Positions 35,095-42,946 of a stretch of 64,000 nucleotides of DNA are shown here, in pieces (positions within the stretch are counted from its first letter, which is position 1; each line of letters starts with the position of its first letter). A program made the translations under genes and the position numbers. The DNA is taken from IMG/VR virus record IMGVR_UViG_3300035665_000001, positions 186,001 through 250,000 of that record; one strand, 5' to 3'. This stretch comes from a virus. The notes under the pieces were generated by a model, which saw nothing but the letters and a program-made list of their open reading frames with translations, did no database searches and was not told the origin of the DNA.

Positions 35095-35382
35095 TTGGAG
35101 AAAACAATAACATTATCATTTGAAATAGCACCGAAAGAATATGAAAGATGGTTAAATTGGGATGATAGTAAATTATATTGCACATTATTAATACTAAATG
35201 AACAGGATGATTGGCGATTACCCACCTTAACTGAATTGAATCACATGTTTAAATCTGAAAATGATTTTGCAAGCACAGGTTATTGGTCGTCTTCTGAGGG
35301 CATTAGTAATGATTGTGGGACAGAATACTACGGTGGCAAGGTTTTTAGTTGTTATGTTCGTCCTGTAAGAACTATTAAATAA
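35095..35382 (+). CDS. DUF1566/Lcl single-domain protein
   Basis: A protein of 95 residues beginning at TTG (weak start) and consisting of one Lcl domain: FEIAPKEYERWLNWDDSKLYC, DWRLPTLTELNHMF, GYWSSSEG and CYVRPVRTIK. The usual coiled-coil leader is absent, so it may be the surviving C-terminal part of a longer gene. The segment between YW and YVR is shorter than in other copies. Confidence 0.55.
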   Translation: MEKTITLSFEIAPKEYERWLNWDDSKLYCTLLILNEQDDWRLPTLTELNHMFKSENDFASTGYWSSSEGISNDCGTEYYGGKVFSCYVRPVRTIK

Positions 35383-35451
35383 TTAACAAACCATATTAAC
35401 TAGTGATTATTTTTAGTTGATGGTAGAGAATAATTAAAGAGATAACTTACG

Positions 35452-35742
35452 AATATCGAAATAAGTCATAAAGAATTTGAAAAAAAGTTAAACTGGTATG
35501 ATGGAATGAGGTATTGTCAATTATTAGATATTGATGGTAAGAAGGATTAGAGGATGCCTACTAAAGAAGAATTAAATGAAATATATAATTCTGAAAATGA
35601 TTTTGTCGGTTTCTTCTACTGGTCGTCTACTGAGTACAATGGTAACACCGCCTGGTATCAGGCTTTCTCGAATGGGTATCAGTTCAACTATTTCAAGAAT
35701 ACCTGCAACTATGTGTGTGCTGTGCGGAGTTCAACCATTTAA
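35452..35742 (+). pseudogene. DUF1566/Lcl domain copy interrupted by an amber codon
   Basis: In one frame the sequence reads IEISHKEFEKKLNWYDGMRY, LLDIDGKKD, then TAG at 35548-35550, then RMPTKEELNEIYNSENDF, FYWSSTEYN and YVCAVRSSTI. In every intact copy the interrupted position is Trp (GWRLP/GWRMP), so TGG has become TAG. The 3' part alone forms an ORF from ATG 35554. Its YW-to-YV segment is rich in NNC codons like the copies at 30914. It also lacks a start at the 5' end. Confidence 0.65.
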
Positions 35743-35751
35743 TTTTTTTAT

Positions 35752-35882
35752 CCATACTCTGTCGGAAAACCCAGTCCCTTTAGGGGTACGGTATAAATCA
35801 ACTGGGAAAATATCTTAAAGAAAAATAATTATTTTGTGGAGAACTACCTGTCCATCCTTAACCTAAAGTCCGAGGTCTTATG
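35752..35882. mobile_element. Second IS200/IS605-like remnant
   Basis: Between two Lcl genes lies sequence with hairpin-like CCCAGTCCCTTTAGGGG (about 35772) and a block at about 35836-35880 that repeats the sequence at 4604-4650 (both have CC, A/G, TCCATCC then CCTAAAGTCCGAGGTCTTA). No transposase remains. The copy near 4.6 kb is in the same orientation. Confidence 0.4.
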
Positions 35883-35909
35883 TCAGTAATGTTAAAAAAG
35901 GAAAAGAAA

Positions 35910-36557
35910 ATGAATATCAAAGAAGAAATCGATAATTTAAAAAAATTTATTGGGATTCATGAAAAAAGATTAGCTAAATTGGAACAACAATTATTAGAAT
36001 CAGAATCACGATTTGAAATAGCACCGAAGCTATTAGAAAAAGAAAATGTAAATTGGAATGAGGCTGTTAAATACTGTGAACTGTTGGGTAATGGATGGCG
36101 TTTACCATCTAAAGACGAATTAAAAATAATTCTTACATTGGAAAATGACTTAAACACAAACTATAGATATTGGTCAACAGCTACTAGGGGTAATAAAGAT
36201 CTTATTGCTTTTAATCAAAGTTTGTATAGAGGATATCGAGTTAGACCTATTAGAGATATTATTAAACCAAAATCATGTTTACCGTTCGAAGTTGCTGATA
36301 AATCAACTGAAAATAGATTATCATGGAATGAGGCTGTAAAATATGTTAAAACATTAGGTAAAGGTTGGAGATTGCCAACTAAACATGAATTAACTTTAAT
36401 CTATATTTCTGATAATGATTTTGACAAGGAATACTATTGGTCTAGTACAGAGTTTAATTCTACAGACGCTTGGGGGAAGGTCTTCGACGGTGGGTATGAG
36501 ACCACCAGCAATAAGGCTGGTAGTAACTATGTTAGAGCTATCCGTCCAATTCTTTAA
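35910..36557 (+). CDS. Two-domain DUF1566/Lcl protein
   Basis: A protein of 215 residues from the ATG with an AAAGGAAAAG site. Coiled-coil leader (IKEEIDNLKKFIGIHEKRLA), then two Lcl domains: FEIAPKLLEKENVNWNEAV to YRVRPIRDI, and LPFEVADKSTENRLSWNEAV to YVRAIRPIL. The first has an AT-rich, ordinary-codon C-terminal part; the second has a GC-richer part with GTC TTC GAC and ACC ACC AGC codons, as in the variable copies. An alternative ATG at 35880 adds 10 residues. Confidence 0.75.
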   Translation: MNIKEEIDNLKKFIGIHEKRLAKLEQQLLESESRFEIAPKLLEKENVNWNEAVKYCELLGNGWRLPSKDELKIILTLENDLNTNYRYWSTATRGNKDLIAFNQSLYRGYRVRPIRDIIKPKSCLPFEVADKSTENRLSWNEAVKYVKTLGKGWRLPTKHELTLIYISDNDFDKEYYWSSTEFNSTDAWGKVFDGGYETTSNKAGSNYVRAIRPIL

Positions 36558-36645
36558 TTATTAGATCATTTGTAAGAGGAATGAAAATGAAATCTATCAA
36601 TACAACTAAATTGTACACCATTAATCGTTAAACTAATACAATATG

Positions 36646-36674
36646 TTGACAAACGCACAATGGTGTGTTATAAT
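36646..36674 (+). promoter_or_regulatory. Consensus sigma-70-type promoter
   Basis: TTGACA, 17 bases, TATAAT, both perfect, 44 bases upstream of the ATG at 36718. Confidence 0.85.
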
Positions 36675-36717
36675 ATACACAGTGAATAACTTTTACAAAT
36701 TAAAAGGACCAAATCAA

Positions 36718-36939
36718 ATGAAAATTTTCAAACAAACAACGAGTATTATTAGTATTATTTTTGCATTAGCTGTATGTTTATTTTCCGTATCAGCGTTTAT
36801 ACATGCGTTATTTGTAATTCCAGCTTTTAGAATGTACTTAGGCCAGATGATTGTTGTCTGTGGAGCCACTTATCTATTTTTCAAGGGTATATTTGAGCTA
36901 TTGTCAATGTATATTGATTATGATCAACACCGAAAATAA
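36718..36939 (+). CDS. Two-span membrane protein
   Basis: A protein of 73 residues from the ATG with an AAAGGA site behind a perfect promoter. Hydrophobic stretches IISIIFALAVCLFSVSAFIHAL and MIVVCGATYLFFKGIFELL. Probably an early inner-membrane protein. Unrecognised. Confidence 0.55.
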   Translation: MKIFKQTTSIISIIFALAVCLFSVSAFIHALFVIPAFRMYLGQMIVVCGATYLFFKGIFELLSMYIDYDQHRK

Positions 36940-37098
36940 TGGTAGACCATCGATTACATAATATGTGAATTAACTAACTTTTCAACTAAGGGGTGTGTTA
37001 ATGAACAACATTGATGAGGATATTTTTGATGAATACTATCTAAGTCGGAGTAGATGTACACAATAATCCACTAATTAAAATGTTTGAGGATGAAAAAA

Positions 37099-37488
37099 AT
37101 GTTTGAACCTGCAAAAGAAATGTTACATAAAGCAAATGAAAATTTTAAAGCACTTTTTGAAGAGAAGATTACTGAAGTTGGTCCATGTATTCAAGAAGCA
37201 CTATTTGATGTGGCTGCTAAGGGAGAGTATAAAACTACCATCATATTTACTGGTCGTTCACATCGCAATCCAATTGGTTGGATACCAAACAACTATGTCC
37301 ACTATAATGAAGAAGATACAATGCTCAGTGCATTAACTGAGTTCTTTTGTGAACAATTGACTAATGATGGTTATGGTGTAGTTACCCAAATGGTTAAAAA
37401 TGATATAATTGTGATAACGATTTTTTTTAATCCTATGAAGACAAATAAAATGGGTACAAATTTACATGCAGTAGGTAATGGTTACTAA
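37099..37488 (+). CDS. Small protein of unknown function
   Basis: A protein of about 129 residues; ATG at 37099 has GAGG nine bases upstream, ATG at 37090 is also in frame. Helical N-terminus (PAKEMLHKANENFKALFEE), then an alpha/beta domain. No family recognised. Confidence 0.5.
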   Translation: MFEPAKEMLHKANENFKALFEEKITEVGPCIQEALFDVAAKGEYKTTIIFTGRSHRNPIGWIPNNYVHYNEEDTMLSALTEFFCEQLTNDGYGVVTQMVKNDIIVITIFFNPMKTNKMGTNLHAVGNGY

Positions 37489-37639
37489 GACGGATGAGTA
37501 AACGGAACAACAAATTATCTTTGAATTGTATCAAACGTCAACTAATGTTACCTGGGATATATTAACCTCAATTCAGAACAAACATATTTTGAGTGGGTGA
37601 TTACGTTTAGGATAAAGATTATGCCCCCAGTTTACGGAG

Positions 37640-37803
37640 ATGATGATTATTTCTGGTAGTATCCACCAATATGGTATAATATAATTTTTGAAGGTGATAT
37701 GCGCATTTAATAGAGTTAGATAATTTTAGTACTAAATGATGAGAATATTGGATATATGGTTGAATTATATTTAACAAATTCCATCAGAGTTAGAGCTATT
37801 TAA
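37640..37803 (+). pseudogene. Scrambled DUF1566/Lcl remnants
   Basis: The stretch 37489-37867 has no gene. It holds fragments of the Lcl family: ISGSIH-like sequence near 37650 and a short frame ending NSIRVRAI at about 37780-37802, matching the family's terminal YVRAI. Two TGGTATAAT-like boxes are also present (about 37672). The pieces are too small to reconstruct a copy. Confidence 0.45.
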
Positions 37804-37867
37804 TATGGTGTGTCACATGGTGAGTGGGATTAGAGATAGATTATCAATTATACTGAGTAATATAAAA

Positions 37868-38644
37868 ATGAATATTAATGAAGAAATTGCTGAAGTAAAA
37901 TCAATTATTGCAGTTCAAGAAAAACGATTAGCTGAATTAGAAAAGCAATCAAATGAATTAACATTTGAAATAGCTCCGGAGTTATTAGAAAAAGGCAATG
38001 TGGATTGGTATGAGGCGATTAACTATTGTAAATTGTTAGGTAATGGTTGGCGACTTCCATCTCGGGATGAACTGAAAATAATTTATAACTCTGATAATGA
38101 CTTGAACGAAAACAGTACGTATTGGTCAGCTACAAGGGGTAATAATGATCGTCTTGCTTTTAATCAAAGTATGTATAATGGGGATCAATTTATTTCGGAT
38201 AAAAGTTTTAGTTCCAATGAATATCGAGTTAGACCGATAAGGGATATTATTAGACCAAATTTATCGTTTGAAGTAGTTAATAAATCGACTGAGATTCAAG
38301 TGGAATGGGATAGTGTGGATAAGCATTGTAAACCGTTAGGTTTATCAACTACCGATGAATTACCGTTTGAAATTTCTCCTAAATCATGTGAAAAACAATG
38401 CAATTGGTATGAAGCATTTGAATATGCTGAATTTGTGGATCAAGGTTGGAGAATACCCACAATAGATGATTTAAAGCTTATTTTTCAAAACCGTAAAGGT
38501 ACAAATATGGAGCTTGGTGTTTATTGGACAAAAAATGTATATGGGCATACCGCTTTAGGTATTAATATGCTGAATGGATTACAACAACCGTATGGTAAAG
38601 AAATGGGTAACAACTACATTAGGCTAATTCGGAATAAAAAATGA
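37868..38644 (+). CDS. DUF1566/Lcl protein with a degenerate middle domain
   Basis: A protein of 258 residues from the ATG at 37868, which matches the leader of its relatives (INEEIAEVKSIIAVQEKRLA). Domain 1 is complete (FEIAPELLEKGNVDWYEAI to YRVRPIRDI). Domain 2 is cut down to about 35 residues (FEVVNKSTEIQVEWDSVDKH). Domain 3 is complete but diverged (FEISPKSCEKQCNWYEAFEY to YIRLIRNKK). Codon use is AT-rich throughout, unlike the variable copies. It overlaps the next gene by 4 bases. Confidence 0.7.
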   Translation: MNINEEIAEVKSIIAVQEKRLAELEKQSNELTFEIAPELLEKGNVDWYEAINYCKLLGNGWRLPSRDELKIIYNSDNDLNENSTYWSATRGNNDRLAFNQSMYNGDQFISDKSFSSNEYRVRPIRDIIRPNLSFEVVNKSTEIQVEWDSVDKHCKPLGLSTTDELPFEISPKSCEKQCNWYEAFEYAEFVDQGWRIPTIDDLKLIFQNRKGTNMELGVYWTKNVYGHTALGINMLNGLQQPYGKEMGNNYIRLIRNKK

Positions 38645-39153
38645 ATATAAAGAAAGAGACGATGTACACATTTGATGGGTTGAAAAACGCATGTCGAAAT
38701 GAAGTAATTGATTTTATTGAAGAATTGATGAAAGAAATTGACTTTCAACCTACTTGGTATGACCATAAGGAATCTGATTCTGATTTGCCTCGAGTACCAG
38801 TAACACCATCTGGGACATATATGTATGCCTTAAAAGTAATTAACAGTAGATGTAAAGAGTGGGAACATTTAATAATGGAGGAACCCAAATATTCGTATTT
38901 GTATGCATTAAACGTAATTGGTGGGAGATGGGAAGAGGCAGAACCAATTATTATGACTGATCCACAGTATGCATATTCGTATGCCATTGAGGTGATTAAA
39001 GGTAGATGGGAGCTAGGAGAGACTGTTATTAAAGAAGATTCCTATTATGCCTATTTGTATGCCCGAGATATACTTAAAGAGAGGTGGTGGGATGCTGAAC
39101 CTTATATAATGGAAACATCATGGTGGAAAAGGTATATACGTGATCTTGGATAA
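38641..39153 (+). CDS. Repeat protein ('YALxVIxGRWxxAExxI' repeats)
   Basis: A protein of 170 residues with four tandem repeats of about 33 residues: YMYALKVINSRCKEWEHLI, YLYALNVIGGRWEEAEPII, YSYAIEVIKGRWELGETVI, YLYARDILKERWWDAEPYI. Each is a pair of helices, and the repeats are spaced evenly. I recall this type of repeat from phage and bacterial proteins with unknown role. The first 45 residues are acidic and unrelated. Confidence 0.65.
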   Translation: MNIKKETMYTFDGLKNACRNEVIDFIEELMKEIDFQPTWYDHKESDSDLPRVPVTPSGTYMYALKVINSRCKEWEHLIMEEPKYSYLYALNVIGGRWEEAEPIIMTDPQYAYSYAIEVIKGRWELGETVIKEDSYYAYLYARDILKERWWDAEPYIMETSWWKRYIRDLG

Positions 39154-39230
39154 TTGATTCAAAATTATCTTTAGTAAATGTAGAAAACGAATAGGTTGAA
39201 TTTAGTGATCATACTGTAATAGGGTTTAAA

Positions 39231-39521
39231 ATGAGAAATGTGCAAGAAATAGCTGAAACTTTGATTAGCGAAGGTGTATTAGAATGGGTAGACAGTAATG
39301 AATTACCGTTTTATGAGATATTTGATGTATCTGATAATTATATTTTAGAACTTGATTACCTTGTTAATGATGATTATCCAATTAGATATAGAATTTGCTA
39401 TGTCAATATATCCGATGAGAAAATTGATTTTATCGGGTGTGAAGATGATAATATGCGATTACCACTCGATGGGTTGTTGGATGAATCAATTATGCATATA
39501 TATCAAAAAATATCAATTTAA
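39231..39521 (+). CDS. Small acidic protein of unknown function
   Basis: A protein of 96 residues, acidic with alternating strands (YRICYVNISDEKIDFIGCED). No family recognised. The start follows AGGGTTTAAA. Confidence 0.5.
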   Translation: MRNVQEIAETLISEGVLEWVDSNELPFYEIFDVSDNYILELDYLVNDDYPIRYRICYVNISDEKIDFIGCEDDNMRLPLDGLLDESIMHIYQKISI

Positions 39522-39602
39522 TATGTTGAGTGTTACAATCAATAGTTAAATTAGTCTTCAAAATTTGATGTCTACTGATAGACAAAAAAGAGGTATTGAA
39601 AA

Positions 39603-39833
39603 GTGTTTACTCACGAACAGGATATTGATAACGCATTGTTTGATATTGACCAAATGCACAAAAAATTAGCTGATCACGTTTGTTGGGTGTCAAATGTTAT
39701 GCGTGATCTTGATAATACGGAAATTGAGAAATTAAAAACACTGGTCACTGAGTCAGGTGCAATTGAAAAATTAAAACAAGGTATTACTGATTTTGAAGCA
39801 ATGTTGGATCATCGAGGAATTAAAAATGAATGA
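39603..39833 (+). CDS. Small helical protein, paralogue of 26882
   Basis: A protein of 76 residues with a GTG start after AGAGG. The order of helices and the motif IEKLKQGITDFEAMLDH match the protein at 26882. The upstream 90 bases also match. Its end overlaps a short Lcl remnant. Function unknown. Confidence 0.55.
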   Translation: MFTHEQDIDNALFDIDQMHKKLADHVCWVSNVMRDLDNTEIEKLKTLVTESGAIEKLKQGITDFEAMLDHRGIKNE

Positions 39834-39918
39834 AAAAAGTTTAAAATCGACTGGTGTTCAACTCAGTAAATCCCACAAGAATTACATCAGCTACGTGCGT
39901 ACAGTAAGAGATCTCTAA
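39826..39918 (+). pseudogene. Terminal fragment of a DUF1566/Lcl variable segment
   Basis: A 30-residue frame, MNEKSLKSTGVQLSKSHKNY then ISYVRTVRDL. The second half matches the end of Lcl domains (NYVRPIRDL) and keeps the C-ending codons (AAC/TAC/ATC/AGC type) of the variable copies. The rest of the domain is missing. Confidence 0.55.
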
Positions 39919-39954
39919 ACAGATAATAGAAACCATTTAACAAGGAAATCTATA

Positions 39955-40338
39955 ATGAATCACCAACCACCAATATCTATCACCAAAGAACACTATGACA
40001 ACAGAGATGTAATTTATTCGGATACATTGTTTGTGGTATGGATGCCAGATAATACCAGAAGAAAAACAATCGAACTAGCTATCAATGCAGTACGTTTATC
40101 TTGGCTTGATTTATCTTGGGCTAATTTAGCACATGACGATTTATCTGGGTTAGATTTATCGGGTTTGGATCTTTCTTATACTAATTTAACGTTTGCAAAT
40201 TTGTCAAATGCTAATCTAACCAATGCGAATTTATTTCAAGCAAGTTTACGTGGTGCTGATCTTACGAACACCATGATAAATAATACAAATCTTCAATATG
40301 CTGATTTAAGTTATACATTATTAAAAAATGACAGATAA
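39955..40338 (+). CDS. Pentapeptide-repeat protein
   Basis: A protein of 127 residues. From about residue 45 onward it consists of A(D/N)LXX-type pentapeptides (LDLSWANLAHDDLSGLDLSG, then TNLTFANLSNANLTNANLFQ, ASLRGADLTN), about 14 in all, giving a short right-handed quadrilateral beta-helix. Some such proteins mimic DNA and inhibit gyrase; most have unknown targets. AAGGAAA site. Confidence 0.75.
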   Translation: MNHQPPISITKEHYDNRDVIYSDTLFVVWMPDNTRRKTIELAINAVRLSWLDLSWANLAHDDLSGLDLSGLDLSYTNLTFANLSNANLTNANLFQASLRGADLTNTMINNTNLQYADLSYTLLKNDR

Positions 40339-40362
40339 TTTTACAATTTTTTTAAAAATCTC

Positions 40363-40391
40363 TTGACACCTTGACTTGTTTAAGGTATAAT
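40363..40391 (+). promoter_or_regulatory. Consensus sigma-70-type promoter
   Basis: TTGACA, 17 bases, TATAAT, both perfect, 38 bases upstream of the ATG at 40429. Confidence 0.85.
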
Positions 40392-40428
40392 ATTACTATC
40401 AAATTATTATTAGAAATATTCAAAATAT

Positions 40429-40614
40429 ATGCATGAAAAAGTAAAACCATTTTTGCCTGTTTACACTAGACCACCAAATGTCTTTTTGCGATATGAAGAA
40501 ACAAGATTTGATGATGGATATGGGCATACAGGTATAGCTAGAACAGCATTCTTTTTAACTAAAAAGAAAGAAGAAATGTCAATGATTGCCCAAATTATTT
40601 GGGATAACTTATGA
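40429..40614 (+). CDS. Small protein of unknown function
   Basis: A protein of 61 residues behind a perfect promoter. It is basic and aromatic at the N-terminus (VKPFLPVYTRPPNVFLRYEE), with a helical end. No family recognised. Ribosome site weak. Confidence 0.5.
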   Translation: MHEKVKPFLPVYTRPPNVFLRYEETRFDDGYGHTGIARTAFFLTKKKEEMSMIAQIIWDNL

Positions 40615-40624
40615 GGATTAAATA

Positions 40625-40876
40625 ATGAATTTGTACTTGTTGGAACAAGAAGAAAATAGTGGTTATGATACTTATGATTCTATGGTAGTAGCAGCAGAAA
40701 CTGAAGATAAAGCCAGATTAATTCATCCAAATACTTGGTTAGATAATCCTTGGGATAGAACAAAATTTAATAGAGATTGGGCAACTTCTCCCGATCAAGT
40801 TTCTGTTAAGTTAATCGGAACAGCGGTAGAAGGAACAAAATCTGGTGTGATTTTATCATCATTTAATGCAGGTTAG
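40625..40876 (+). CDS. Small protein of unknown function
   Basis: A protein of 83 residues. MNLYLLEQEENSGYDTYDSM followed by VVAAETEDKARLIHP resembles a recurrent small phage protein type ('YLLxQ...YDTYDSAVVAAESEEEARxIHP') known to me only as hypothetical. GAGGA site. Followed by the gene at 40890. Confidence 0.6.
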   Translation: MNLYLLEQEENSGYDTYDSMVVAAETEDKARLIHPNTWLDNPWDRTKFNRDWATSPDQVSVKLIGTAVEGTKSGVILSSFNAG

Positions 40877-40889
40877 ATAAGGAAAGAAT

Positions 40890-41402
40890 ATGCCTTTTAA
40901 AAAACATAGAACTGATTGTATATCAGAGTATGCAAACACAATTGCAAAGTTGTCTGTAGAGTTGGCTGTTTTAGGTACAAACCGGGATGATGCTGTTAAA
41001 TGTACCACAAAATTGATTAGTACCCTATTGAATAAATTGATGTTGAGTCCAGGGGCAGTAGAGATTCTAAAACATGATTTAAAAAATAATGTTATTCCAC
41101 TGTATAATTCTACTATTAAAAATGAGAGTGAAAATCAATATCCTACACCTGTTAAACAAAAAAAGTTAACGGTGGATTTTAATTTCGATTTGGAGAGAAT
41201 GAAAGTTGCGGTTGAATCAAAAAAAATTGAGATTCCAAAACATGCTTTAGAAAGTTTTGAAGCTTTTGATGCCTGGTTGAATGATGATGAACTACCTAAA
41301 AAGCAAATTTGTCCACAGAAAGTAAATGGACATTGTCCACTACATAATTTGTTTTGTAAATATCCAGAATGTGAGAAAATCCCTTTAGGGATGGGTAATT
41401 GA
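40890..41402 (+). CDS. Two-part protein sharing a module with 33335
   Basis: A protein of 170 residues. The N-terminal half is helical; residues about 93-128 (FNFDLERMKVAVESKKIEIP and on) match the start of the protein at 33335. A C-terminal Cys cluster (ICPQKVNGHCPLHNLFCKYPECE) looks like a small metal site. Function unknown. About 145 bases without a gene follow. Confidence 0.55.
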   Translation: MPFKKHRTDCISEYANTIAKLSVELAVLGTNRDDAVKCTTKLISTLLNKLMLSPGAVEILKHDLKNNVIPLYNSTIKNESENQYPTPVKQKKLTVDFNFDLERMKVAVESKKIEIPKHALESFEAFDAWLNDDELPKKQICPQKVNGHCPLHNLFCKYPECEKIPLGMGN

Positions 41403-41548
41403 CAATCAACTTTTTGCAGAAATTATCAAATCATTGCACCACTGATAATAGTAAAAAAATTGTAATAATAGAAATCGTATTGGTTGCAGAGATGTCTAAA
41501 GATTCTCTAACTATCCAATCACTTTTTTGAGTAAAGGTAGGTATAATT

Positions 41549-41809
41549 ATGAAAAATGCTAAAGCCGAAATTGTAGAAATTGTATCAAAAATTAATCCTG
41601 ATTTGGTTAGTCATGTTGATTTACTAAACATTGATAAGGCATGTTTTCAGTGTGGTCATTTTAACAAAAATTTAAAAGATGTAGATGTATATCGATGCTA
41701 TAATATTGGTACGTGTATATCGGCAACATTACATCCCGAAATCACTGATAAAATTTGGAGTGAATACACTGAAAATTTTTGGAAAGATGTTGATTGTGGT
41801 ATAATATAG
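41549..41809 (+). CDS. Small Cys-containing protein
   Basis: A protein of 86 residues with CFQCGHFNKN and two further Cys (YRCYNIGTC), a plausible four-Cys zinc site. AGGTAGG site. Function unknown. A TGGTATAAT box at its very end may drive the following genes. Confidence 0.5.
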   Translation: MKNAKAEIVEIVSKINPDLVSHVDLLNIDKACFQCGHFNKNLKDVDVYRCYNIGTCISATLHPEITDKIWSEYTENFWKDVDCGII

Positions 41810-41816
41810 GTGACAG

Positions 41817-41996
41817 ATGAAAGTGTATGTGGTTTACTATACCGATGGTTTAGGGATGTCAGATCGTTTTTGTGGTGTGTTTGATTCTCCCGAATCATGT
41901 ATTACATTTATCGATCGTCAAGATTTTAGTTGGTATTATGATTGGTTTTCATCAAAAGTATTATCTAAAGATGATCTAACATTGGATGATGTTTAA
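41817..41996 (+). CDS. Small protein of unknown function
   Basis: A 59-residue ORF starting 7 bases after the previous stop with an overlapping AGGTGA site. MKVYVVYYTDGLGMSDRFCG then FDSPESCITFIDRQDF gives a small alpha/beta protein. Unrecognised. Confidence 0.45.
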   Translation: MKVYVVYYTDGLGMSDRFCGVFDSPESCITFIDRQDFSWYYDWFSSKVLSKDDLTLDDV

Positions 41997-42020
41997 AACT
42001 ATTATGGATTGTGGGTAAAA

Positions 42021-42233
42021 ATGGCACAAATTGAAAACCCAGATTTAAAAATTTTTAAAGTTGTTTTAACAGAATATGAACGTGGCTGGGGATCTAAAAT
42101 CTGGGACACATTGTATTTTGATAATGAATTAGAAGCAAAAACATTTGCTACTGACTACAATCAACAAAATAATAGTGATTCTTATGTACCCGATTGGTAT
42201 GTTAGTGCGACTTATGAAGGTAAAGTAAGATAA
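42021..42233 (+). CDS. Small protein of unknown function
   Basis: A protein of 70 residues from ATG 42021 (an upstream TTG at 42009 is open). Beta-rich with a helix, KIFKVVLTEYERGWGSKIWD. Unrecognised. Confidence 0.45.
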   Translation: MAQIENPDLKIFKVVLTEYERGWGSKIWDTLYFDNELEAKTFATDYNQQNNSDSYVPDWYVSATYEGKVR

Positions 42234-42245
42234 TGATGGTTGATT

Positions 42246-42521
42246 ATGAAATATTATAACAGTAAGATAAGAGAGTTGGCTAATAAAACTGCGAATGAAA
42301 TAGCGGATCAATTTGCAATAGGTTATTTTGATGATCGTATGGTTGAATTACATTCTGACATTATAGAAAGAAATATGCTCACAATCGTGGATTTGTGCTC
42401 TCTAATAATATTAGAAGATGATAAGAAACAGGTTTCAATGTTTGATAAATTATTGAGAAATGATGCAGAGGAAATGCATAATCTTAGTAAAAAAATTAAA
42501 CTTTATTTTGGTGTGTTATAA
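42246..42521 (+). CDS. Small helical protein of unknown function
   Basis: A protein of 91 residues from ATG 42246. The opening SKIRELANKTANEIADQFAI recalls the 'I-x-E-L-A' small proteins at 25931 and 42947. Its stop overlaps the ATG of the next gene by one base. Confidence 0.5.
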   Translation: MKYYNSKIRELANKTANEIADQFAIGYFDDRMVELHSDIIERNMLTIVDLCSLIILEDDKKQVSMFDKLLRNDAEEMHNLSKKIKLYFGVL

Positions 42522-42640
42522 TGCATACATATATACAGAATATTGCCGATCAGGCTACCGAATATGCCAGTTTAAAGAAAAATTTGGTATGTGTTCAACT
42601 GCAAATGGTAATTAAACCGATGTTAAGAAAATTAAAATAA
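42521..42640 (+). CDS. Very small helical protein
   Basis: A 39-residue ORF beginning on the last base of the previous stop. MHTYIQNIADQATEYASLKK resembles the first helix of the 42947 family. Possibly a truncated relative. Confidence 0.35.
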   Translation: MHTYIQNIADQATEYASLKKNLVCVQLQMVIKPMLRKLK

Positions 42641-42694
42641 CTATATTACATTAAAAAATAGTAATAACAGAATCTAATGGAAATAGGAATTAAT

Positions 42695-42907
42695 ATGCAT
42701 GAAAACGTAAAACGAATTATTGATCAGTGGGATGAAATTTTAGATGATGAAGCTGATTTTGATGTCGAGTTAGCTAAATTGGTGGAAATAGTTGTTTTTG
42801 ATGTTATCAACAATATCAATGATGTTAAATATGAATCTGGAAAAAGTCTTTCTAAAATTATTGAAACTGTGATTAAAAACCATTATGGTTTAGAATATGA
42901 ACATTAA
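42695..42907 (+). CDS. Small acidic helical protein, paralogue of 43209
   Basis: A protein of 70 residues from the ATG preceded by AGGA (alternative at 42677). The plan VKRIIDQWDEILDDEADFDV, a second helix, then LSKIIETVIKNHYGL matches 43209 (IQKLISKFDDNFLDKNDSFE ... LAKTINHAVNKHYE). Tandem duplication with a different gene between. Function unknown. Confidence 0.5.
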   Translation: MHENVKRIIDQWDEILDDEADFDVELAKLVEIVVFDVINNINDVKYESGKSLSKIIETVIKNHYGLEYEH

Positions 42908-42946
42908 AAATAGATATTTGTTGGTTTACCATTTTGAGTTGAATTT

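Noticed and set aside
35548-35550. Amber codon reassignment
   Set aside because: TAG serves as a normal stop elsewhere in the window (for example at 21718-21720 and 18363-18365), so a recoded genome is not supported.
30914-38644. A DGR reverse transcriptase or template repeat in the window
   Set aside because: No ORF shows a reverse-transcriptase active-site pattern, and no non-coding AAC-rich copy of the variable segment was found.
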